DNA from: Pseudomonadota bacterium
GTDB taxonomy: Bacteria; Pseudomonadota; Gammaproteobacteria; Burkholderiales; SG8-39
NCBI GenBank assembly: GCA_021825225.1
Contig: JAKAIH010000173.1
Location: 1 to 6,310 of the forward strand
DNA length: 6,310 nucleotides
Direction: 5' to 3'
The position numbers and the translations under genes were made by a program. Positions within the stretch are counted from its first letter, which is position 1; each line of letters begins with the position of its first letter. Below the pieces are notes generated by a model that was given only the letters and a program-made list of their open reading frames with translations, searched no databases and was not told the origin of the DNA. Positions 1 through 4,948 of the stretch are shown in pieces.

Positions 1-800
1 GCCATCACCAGGCTGATCGCGTTCTCTATCGATTTGCGCGTGATGATCTGCCGCGGCAGGATCTGTTTGCGGATGGCGTTGACTAGCACCTCTGCCGAGG
101 CCGAAGCGGATACGGCCTTCTCCGCGTCGGGCGAGGCCATTTGCGAGGAACCGAGCAGGCTCATGCCCAGCGCCTCGAACGAGGAGGACATGGTATTGGC
201 GGTGAACATGCCGCCGCAGGCGCCCACCGTGGGGCAGGCATTCTTCTCGATGCCGACGAAATCGTCCTTGTTCATCTTGCCCGCGGTGTATGCACCGACC
301 GCCTCGAACGCGCTGACGATGGTGAGGTCTTGTCCCTTCCACTTGCCCGGCTTGATGGTGCCGGCGTAGACGTAGATGCCGGGCACGTTCATGCGCGCGA
401 TCGCCATCATGCCGCCGGGCATGTTCTTGTCGCAGCCGCCGCAAACCAGCACCCCGTCCATCGCCTGGCCGTTGACCGAGGTCTCGATGCAGTCGGCGAT
501 CACCTCGCGCGAAACCAGGCTGTATTTCATCGCCTCGGTGCCCATGCCGATGCCGTCGGTGATGGTGGGCACGCCGAACACCTGCGGCTTCGCGCCCGCA
601 GCCTCCAGCGCAGCCATCGCGCGATCCACCAGCGGCTGGATGCCTGCATTGCAGGGATTCATGGTCGAATGGCCGTTGGCCACGCCGACGATGGGTTTGT
701 CGAAATCGCCGTCGCGGAAGCCCACGGCGCGCAGCATGGCGCGGTTGGGCGAGCGGGCTACGCCCTGGGTGATGAGGCTGCTTCTGCGGTTATCCGCCAT
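1..800 (-). CDS. ilvD: Dihydroxy-acid dehydratase, N-terminal half (partial at window edge)
   Basis: This enzyme dehydrates 2,3-dihydroxy-isovalerate and 2,3-dihydroxy-3-methylvalerate to the 2-keto acids that become valine, isoleucine, leucine and pantothenate; it is cytoplasmic. I translated the minus strand from the ATG at 798-800: 266 codons stay open to the window edge, about half of a family protein of roughly 560 residues. Visible motifs are HSTMNPCN (C50), TDGIGMG (D82), [11 protein letters not shown] (C123, D124, K125) and [14 protein letters not shown] (C195). By family knowledge C50, C123 and C195 are the [2Fe-2S] ligands, D82 and D124 bind Mg2+, and K125 is the carbamylated lysine. 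These motifs place it in the shorter [2Fe-2S] class rather than the E. coli-like [4Fe-4S] class. A good Shine-Dalgarno at 807-812 supports the start. The DMT exporter gene ends only 26 bases upstream on the same strand, so a shared transcript is likely. Confidence 0.97.
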   Translation of the reverse strand, partial: MADNRRSSLITQGVARSPNRAMLRAVGFRDGDFDKPIVGVANGHSTMNPCNAGIQPLVDRAMAALEAAGAKPQVFGVPTITDGIGMGTEAMKYSLVSREVIADCIETSVNGQAMDGVLVCGGCDKNMPGGMMAIARMNVPGIYVYAGTIKPGKWKGQDLTIVSAFEAVGAYTAGKMNKDDFVGIEKNACPTVGACGGMFTANTMSSSFEALGMSLLGSSQMASPDAEKAVSASASAEVLVNAIRKQILPRQIITRKSIENAISLVM

Positions 801-806
801 GACATT

Positions 807-812
807 CTCCTT
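807..812 (-). promoter_or_regulatory. Ribosome binding site of ilvD
   Basis: AAGGAG on the minus strand lies six bases before the ilvD ATG at 800. It is a near-perfect Shine-Dalgarno sequence and fixes the start codon. It sits inside the 26-base gap after the exporter stop codon. That leaves little room for a separate promoter and supports co-transcription. Confidence 0.75.
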
Positions 813-826
813 GGTTTTGCATATCG

Positions 827-1780
827 CTAATGTTTTCCCGGGGCCTGAGACGATAGCACCGGCTCCGGCCTGAGACAACCGAGTATGGCGCCGCCTGCGA
901 CCAGGACGAAGCCCGCGGCATGATAGGCGAACAAGCGCTCGCCGATAAACAGGGTGGCAAACACGCTGGAGAACACCGGCATCAGGTGGATCAGGATGCC
1001 GGCGCGCACCGCGCCCACGCGCTCCACGCCATAGCTGAACAGGGCGGTGGAGACGAGCGTCGCCAGCGCACCGATATACAGCAGCCCGAGCCATTCGCGT
1101 GCGCCCAGATGCACGCCGCCGGCGTGCATCCATTGGAACGCGGCCAAGGGCAGCGTCAGCAACTCGCCCATCATCGCCATGACGAAGACGAAGGCGAACA
1201 GGGACAGCGACTGCGGCCGGTCCTGCAGACCCAGGGTGTAAATCGCCCACACCAGCATCGCGCCCAGCATCAGCACATCGCCGGCGTTGAATTGCAGGTG
1301 CAGCAGAGCGCGCAGTTCGCCATGCGCGAGAATCAGCAGCACGCCTGTAAACGAAGTCGCCAACCCGATGCCTTCCAGCCGGCGCGGCCGGCGCGAGCGC
1401 CAGCCCCAGCTGATCAGGATGATCAGCACCGGAATGGTCGAATTGAGCAGGCCCAGATTGATGGCGGTGCTCTGCGCCAGCCCGGTATAGACCAGGGCGC
1501 TCTGCGGTGCGCCCCCAACCACCGTCAGCAGCAGCAGTTGCTTCCAGTCGCGCGCAAGCGCCTGCGCGATTTCGCGCCGCTCGCGCCACACCAGCGGCAG
1601 CAGCACGGTGAAGGCCACGCCCCAGCGCCCCGCCGCCATCACCAGCGGCGGGATCGTGTCCATGAGCGCACGCGAGACGACGCCGATGCTGCCCCACAGG
1701 GCGGTGGTGCAGACGAGCGCCGCATAGGCGAGGGCGCGCGAGGAGGGCAGGAAGCGCGGGCGGTTCGGGACAGAGACCAT
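827..1780 (-). CDS. DMT-superfamily (EamA-type) inner-membrane transporter
   Basis: This 317-residue protein has ten apparent membrane segments, at roughly residues 16-36, 44-64, 82-102, 105-125, 136-153, 168-186, 193-216, 229-249, 257-279 and 285-303. That is the two-times-five-helix layout of paired EamA domains in the drug/metabolite transporter superfamily (RhaT/YdcZ/RarD-like). Characteristic stretches are [12 protein letters not shown] in helix 1, [18 protein letters not shown] in helix 4 and [19 protein letters not shown] in helix 9. Family members mostly export amino acids, nucleosides or other small metabolites; the substrate cannot be read from the sequence. The ATG at 1778-1780 places the first helix normally; a weak GAGGT-type Shine-Dalgarno lies about 14 bases upstream. 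The gene lies between a divergent LysR regulator and ilvD, 26 bases ahead of ilvD. An exporter of branched-chain amino acids or related keto acids is therefore an attractive but unproven idea. No truncation is seen. Confidence 0.93.
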   Translation of the reverse strand: MVSVPNRPRFLPSSRALAYAALVCTTALWGSIGVVSRALMDTIPPLVMAAGRWGVAFTVLLPLVWRERREIAQALARDWKQLLLLTVVGGAPQSALVYTGLAQSTAINLGLLNSTIPVLIILISWGWRSRRPRRLEGIGLATSFTGVLLILAHGELRALLHLQFNAGDVLMLGAMLVWAIYTLGLQDRPQSLSLFAFVFVMAMMGELLTLPLAAFQWMHAGGVHLGAREWLGLLYIGALATLVSTALFSYGVERVGAVRAGILIHLMPVFSSVFATLFIGERLFAYHAAGFVLVAGGAILGCLRPEPVLSSQAPGKH

Positions 1781-1839
1781 GGCGGGCCGACTCTACCTCG
1801 GCGCGGATGTGTTTTCCAATACAATAATGTGCCTTGATT

Positions 1840-1856
1840 AATACTCTTTGGGTATT
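1840..1856. promoter_or_regulatory. Putative LysR-type operator (ATAC-N7-GTAT, T-N11-A)
   Basis: The sequence AATACTCTTTGGGTATT is a perfect 5-bp inverted repeat (AATAC/GTATT) with a 7-base centre, and it contains the T-N11-A core of LysR-type sites. ATAC-N7-GTAT is the recognition consensus known for BenM/CatM-type LysR regulators. A second AATAC half-site lies at 1818-1822, exactly 22 bases (two helical turns) towards the exporter gene, as expected for a bent tetramer-bound regulatory/activation site pair. The operator ends three bases before the regulator ATG at 1860. Binding there would be expected to repress lysR and could influence the exporter-ilvD unit. A TACAAT (1820-1825) on the plus strand resembles a -10 box but lacks a clear -35, so no promoter is called with confidence. 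Dyad: directly seen. Function: inference. Confidence 0.6.
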
Positions 1857-1859
1857 TTG

Positions 1860-2768
1860 ATGATCGATCTGCGCCAGCTGCGTCACTTTGTCAGCGTCGC
1901 CGAACACCTGCATTTCGGTCGTGCGGCCAATGCGCTGTCGCTGTCGCAACCGCCGCTGTCGCGTTCGATTCGCGCGTTGGAGCAGGAACTGGGCGCGCTG
2001 CTGTTCGCCCGCACCAAGAGGCGGGTGGCTCTCACCGCGGCCGGCGCGGCGCTGCTGCCGGAAGCGCGCCAGGTCCTGCGCCAGATCGGCGCGCTGCAGC
2101 GCGGCGCCGGGCGGCTGGCGGCCGGCGAAATCGGCACGCTCGGGCTCGGCTTCATCACCTCGGCCGCTTACAACGTGCTGCCGCAGCTCCTGCCGGAATT
2201 CCACCGCCGCTATCCCGGCGTGCGCCTCGCGCTGCAGGAAGCAACTTCGGACGCGCAGTTGCGCGCGCTCAAGTCCGGTGAGATCGACCTCGGTCTGGTC
2301 GTGCCGCCGACCGACGATCACGAATTGGCTTATCTGCCCGTGCACCGCGATCAGTTGATCGCTGCGCTTCCCGCCGCGGCCTACCGCCGTGCGCCGCCGC
2401 GCATTGCGCTGAAATCCCTGGCCGACGCGCCGTTCATCCTGTTCCCGCGCCCGATGGGCATCGGATTGTACGACGCCACCGTGAGTTATTGCCGCCGCGC
2501 CGGCTTTTCACCGCGCATCGAGCAGGAGGCAATCCAGATGCCTACCATCGTCAGCCTGGTAGCCGCGGGCATGGGCGTGGCGCTGGTGCCGGCCTCGCTG
2601 ATGCACCTCAAGCGAAGCGGTGTAGTATACAGACCGCTAGCCGAGAAAAGCCCGCTGGTGGAAACCGCCCTCGCCTGGAAGCCGGGCAACGACTCTCCCA
2701 GCCTGGCTGCTTTGTTGGCGCTTGCGCGCAAGCGCTATCGCAAACTCGCGGCGCCGACAGGCAGATAA
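1860..2768 (+). CDS. LysR-family transcriptional regulator
   Basis: This 302-residue protein is the usual length for a LysR-type regulator. Residues 1-60 form the winged helix-turn-helix: [19 protein letters not shown], then [20 protein letters not shown] as the recognition region, then a wing with [21 protein letters not shown] linker helix follows to about residue 90. The periplasmic-binding-protein-like effector domain starts near [18 protein letters not shown] and includes [12 protein letters not shown] and [16 protein letters not shown], resembling the BenM/CatM/HcaR-like branch. I chose the ATG at 1860; an in-frame TTG at 1848 would add four residues but lies inside the putative operator. 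No good Shine-Dalgarno is visible. The gene diverges from the exporter-ilvD unit, its probable target, and precedes lgt by 24 bases. The effector is unknown; a branched-chain pathway intermediate would fit the context but is inference. Confidence 0.95.
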   Translation: MIDLRQLRHFVSVAEHLHFGRAANALSLSQPPLSRSIRALEQELGALLFARTKRRVALTAAGAALLPEARQVLRQIGALQRGAGRLAAGEIGTLGLGFITSAAYNVLPQLLPEFHRRYPGVRLALQEATSDAQLRALKSGEIDLGLVVPPTDDHELAYLPVHRDQLIAALPAAAYRRAPPRIALKSLADAPFILFPRPMGIGLYDATVSYCRRAGFSPRIEQEAIQMPTIVSLVAAGMGVALVPASLMHLKRSGVVYRPLAEKSPLVETALAWKPGNDSPSLAALLALARKRYRKLAAPTGR

Positions 2769-2792
2769 GCGAACGGCAAACCCACGAACCCG

Positions 2793-3572
2793 ATGCTAAT
2801 CCATCCGCAGATAGATCCCATCGCCATTTCGATCGGCCCGCTGGCAGTGCGCTGGTACGGTCTGATGTATCTGGTCGGCTTCGGCATCGCCTTCATGCTT
2901 GCCCGCAGCCGCATCAAGCGGGGGATGAGCGGAAACATCACTTACGCGGTATTCGACGATCTGTTTTTTTTCAGCGTGCTCGGGGTGGTCCTGGGCGGCC
3001 GCCTGGGTTACGTGCTGTTCTACAAGCCGGCCTACTATTTCACGCACCCGCTGGATATCCTGGCGGTGTGGCAGGGCGGCATGTCCTTTCACGGCGGATT
3101 TCTCGGCGTGCTGCTGGCGATGCTCTACATCGCGCGCAAATACCGCTTGCACTGGTTTGCGATCACCGATTTCATCGCGCCGCTGGTTCCGCCCGCGCTG
3201 GCGGCGGGGCGCATCGGCAACTTCATCAACGGCGAGCTGTGGGGGCGGGTTACCGACGTGCCTTGGGGCATGGTGTTCCAGGGTGCGGGCCCGCTGCCGC
3301 GCCATCCCTCGCAGCTGTACGAATTCGCCCTCGAGGGCGTGCTGTTGTTTACCGTGCTGTGGCTGTATTCGGCCAAGCCGCGCCCCAGGGCTGCGGTGTC
3401 GGCGATGTTTCTGATCGGCTACGGAGTACTGCGTTTCATCGCCGAGTTCTTTCGCGAGCCCGACGATTTTCTCGGCCTGTTGGCGCTCAACCTCTCGATG
3501 GGGCAGTGGCTCTCTCTGCCGATGATCATTGCCGGCATCGCCATGCTCGCCTGGGCCGTGCGAAAGGAGTAG
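2793..3572 (+). CDS. lgt: Prolipoprotein diacylglyceryl transferase
   Basis: Lgt is the inner-membrane enzyme that transfers diacylglyceryl from phosphatidylglycerol to the lipobox cysteine of prolipoproteins, the first step of lipoprotein maturation. The 259-residue product is of normal length and has several hydrophobic segments. It carries the family signature [14 protein letters not shown] (residues 139-152). Key residues are present by comparison with E. coli Lgt: Y26, R70, H100 in GGMSFHGG, R140, N143, E148, and an arginine in the C-terminal [14 protein letters not shown] segment. It starts with [23 protein letters not shown], typical of the family, so the ATG at 2793 is secure although its Shine-Dalgarno is weak. 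It follows the LysR gene by 24 bases and precedes the DUF465 gene by 22 bases on the same strand. An 8-T run at 2964-2971 encodes part of a phenylalanine triplet. Confidence 0.98.
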   Translation: MLIHPQIDPIAISIGPLAVRWYGLMYLVGFGIAFMLARSRIKRGMSGNITYAVFDDLFFFSVLGVVLGGRLGYVLFYKPAYYFTHPLDILAVWQGGMSFHGGFLGVLLAMLYIARKYRLHWFAITDFIAPLVPPALAAGRIGNFINGELWGRVTDVPWGMVFQGAGPLPRHPSQLYEFALEGVLLFTVLWLYSAKPRPRAAVSAMFLIGYGVLRFIAEFFREPDDFLGLLALNLSMGQWLSLPMIIAGIAMLAWAVRKE

Positions 3573-3580
3573 TCTATTTC

Positions 3581-3589
3581 CAGGAGAGG
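3581..3589 (+). promoter_or_regulatory. Ribosome binding site of the DUF465 gene
   Basis: CAGGAGAGG lies five bases before the ATG at 3595. It is a strong Shine-Dalgarno and decides the start: the reading frame is open upstream into lgt from 3529, but translation from 3595 gives a normal DUF465 protein. Confidence 0.75.
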
Positions 3590-3594
3590 CTGCC

Positions 3595-3807
3595 ATGGAC
3601 GATGACGACGCACTGCACGCAGCACTGCGACAGCGCATCAGTGAACTGCAGACCGAGCACCGCGACCTCGACGACGCGATTGCGCGCCTGTCGGATAATG
3701 CTCTGCCCGACCAGCTGCGCCTGCAGCGTCTGAAGAAGCGCAAACTGCTGCTCAAAGACCAACTTACTTATCTCGAACGCCAGCTCGATCCGGACGTGTT
3801 GGCTTAG
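3595..3807 (+). CDS. DUF465 / YdcH-like small coiled-coil protein
   Basis: This 70-residue, highly charged protein appears almost wholly alpha-helical, with two helices separated near residues 33-38 (SDNALPD). It matches the DUF465 (YdcH/SlyX-like) pattern: a first helix with RISELQTEHRDLDDAIARL, then a second helix with the conserved LKKRKLLLKDQL core and a terminal LERQL. There is no signal peptide or membrane segment, so it is presumably cytoplasmic. The biochemical role of the family is not established. It follows lgt by 22 bases and has its own strong Shine-Dalgarno, so it is likely co-transcribed with lgt. Its TAG stop (3805-3807) interlocks with the stop codon of the convergent gene on the other strand. 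Family assignment is by pattern recognition only. Confidence 0.9.
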   Translation: MDDDDALHAALRQRISELQTEHRDLDDAIARLSDNALPDQLRLQRLKKRKLLLKDQLTYLERQLDPDVLA

Positions 3808-4186
3808 CTTGGCTTGCGCTTGCCCGACAGCAGCCCCGGCTTGAGCCCGGTCGCCACGCTGGCGTTCTCCAGTCGCAGAAACGTGGCATAGCCCTCGGGC
3901 GCGACGGCGAAGCCGTAGGACAGCCTGCTTTCAGGCGCACCGCCTGCGGGCTGAACAGGCCAGCGCCGGGAATGAAGCCCGGCAGGTGCACATAGGCCAC
4001 CGGCTTGTCGGCGCAATCGGGACATACGCCTGCCGCGAGCGCGATCTGTCTTTCGTCGCTGTGCATCGCGACCAGATAGCCGCGCAGTTCCACTTCCTGT
4101 CCGGACAGATCCTCGGCACGCTTGCTGAAGCTCATGCGCGGCGTACCGATGTGATCGAACAGATCGCGCAAGGAAACGCTTTGCAT
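3804..4186 (-). CDS. Small conserved-looking CPDC-motif protein, frameshifted
   Basis: I do not recognise a named family. The ATG at 4184-4186 opens MQSVSLRDLFDHIGTPRMSF, followed by EVELRGYLVAMHSDERQIAL and a CPDC motif (C55-C58) before VAYVHLPGFIPGAGLF. That frame then runs into arginine/serine-rich nonsense and ends at 3764 (140 residues). The adjacent frame instead continues sensibly, with LSYGFAVAPEGYATFLRLEN and KPGLLSGKRKPS, and ends with TAA at 3804-3806. Restoring one G within the hairpin at 3923-3936 joins the two as VRLKGRLSYGF and gives a protein of about 127 residues. It has no signal peptide or membrane helix. The central part looks like a small beta-rich domain with a possible metal-binding or redox CxxC; this is inference, with only a loose resemblance to DUF3299-type proteins. 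It starts 19 bases after the TauE/SafE gene, so it is the last gene of that operon. It may be a genuine recent pseudogene or a sequencing error. Confidence 0.6.
3923..3936. other. Frameshift site at a GCCTG-CTTT-CAGGC hairpin
   Basis: A perfect five-base-pair stem with a four-base loop sits where the coding signal of the CPDC-motif gene switches frame on the minus strand. Reading AAAGGCAGG instead of AAAGCAGG on that strand (one extra G at about 3928) restores a single continuous frame. GC hairpins are classic places for compression errors in sequencing and for one-base deletions. Confidence 0.6.
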
Positions 4187-4205
4187 CGGGGGCCGCCTTG
4201 GCGCT

Positions 4206-4946
4206 TCAGCCGAGCGCGCGCGCGACGAGCGAGCCGCCGGTCGCGAGCAGCAGCAAGGCCACCAGCCGCAGCAACAGCTCGTGCGAAACGTAGCGGAACA
4301 GCCGCGATGCGAGACCGATGCCGGCAAACGCCGCGGGCAGCACGGCGAGCGCGGCGAGCAGCACTTCCCGCTGCAACAGCAAACCGGTGAGGGCGAATGC
4401 CACGACGCGCATGCCGATGCTGAACACCGTGGTGAGCGTGAGCGTCGCGCGAAACTGCTCTTTGCCCAGAGGCCGATGGGAAAGATAAATCGCGTAGGGC
4501 GGTCCGCCGGCCCCGAACAGGGTGCTGGTGATGCCGCCGACGAATCCGGCGACATAGGCCCAGCTGGTGCCGATGACTGCGCCCCCCGGCCGGCGCAGCA
4601 GGCTGTAGCCGGCATAGAGCAGCACGAACACGCCGAGCGCCAGCATCGCGCCCGCGCGCGGCAGATTGACCAATGCGGTCACGCCGACGACGGTGCCCGC
4701 GAGCACGAACGGCACCATGCGCGCGAGTTCGCTCCTGATCGCGTCGCGCGGATGCTGCAGGCCGATGCGCAACGCGTTGGCAAGGTCCATCAGCGCGAAC
4801 ACCGACAGCGCGAAAGGCAAGGGCACGAAATGGATGGCCAGCGGAATGGTCACCAGCGAGGAGCCGAAACCGGTGATGCCATAGACGAAGGAGCCAAGCA
4901 GGGCTATCGATGCAAGCGCCAGCAGTGCGGGCAGGCCCTCAAGCAT
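4206..4946 (-). CDS. TauE/SafE-family membrane transporter
   Basis: This 246-residue, very hydrophobic inner-membrane protein belongs to the TauE/SafE (YfcA-like, formerly DUF81) family. Members are putative anion exporters, some linked to sulfite, sulfoacetate or other organic acids. The family's two related halves are visible: the first begins with FVYGITGFGSSLVTIPLA (residues 20-37), and the second with VAGFVGGITSTLFGAGGPP (132-150), including the characteristic GxGGP. I count about seven or eight membrane segments. The ATG at 4944-4946 is chosen over the longer open frame reaching 5291, because everything upstream is an off-frame reading of the oxidase gene. This start shares one base with the oxidase TGA (TGATG), which suggests translational coupling. 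It is followed by the CPDC-motif gene after 19 bases. The substrate is unknown; export of a product or substrate of the neighbouring oxidase is possible. Confidence 0.93.
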   Translation of the reverse strand: MLEGLPALLALASIALLGSFVYGITGFGSSLVTIPLAIHFVPLPFALSVFALMDLANALRIGLQHPRDAIRSELARMVPFVLAGTVVGVTALVNLPRAGAMLALGVFVLLYAGYSLLRRPGGAVIGTSWAYVAGFVGGITSTLFGAGGPPYAIYLSHRPLGKEQFRATLTLTTVFSIGMRVVAFALTGLLLQREVLLAALAVLPAAFAGIGLASRLFRYVSHELLLRLVALLLLATGGSLVARALG

Positions 4947-4948
4947 CA
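4944..4948 (-). promoter_or_regulatory. TGATG stop/start overlap coupling oxidase and TauE/SafE genes
   Basis: On the minus strand the oxidase stop TGA (4946-4948) and the transporter start ATG (4944-4946) share the A. No strong Shine-Dalgarno precedes the transporter start, so reinitiation by ribosomes finishing the oxidase is the likely mode of translation. Confidence 0.7.

Noticed and set aside
141..873. Long plus-strand open frames over the first 870 bases (229 and 165 codons)
   Set aside because: They are antisense to ilvD, whose motifs are unmistakable on the minus strand. Their histidine/alanine-rich composition is typical of GC-rich antisense frames.
1820..1825. TACAAT as a plus-strand -10 box for the LysR gene
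   Set aside because: It matches five of six consensus bases, but no acceptable -35 lies 16-18 bases upstream, so it is mentioned only within the operator entry.
920..1837. A 305-codon plus-strand frame antisense to the exporter
   Set aside because: It is glutamine/histidine/arginine-rich with no recognisable domain, and it lies opposite a clear ten-helix transporter gene.
2489..3755. Long open frames in other frames across lysR, lgt and the DUF465 gene (414 plus, 319 minus)
   Set aside because: Both cross gene boundaries and overlap lgt, whose signature is certain. The low-complexity arginine-rich translations are by-products of high GC.
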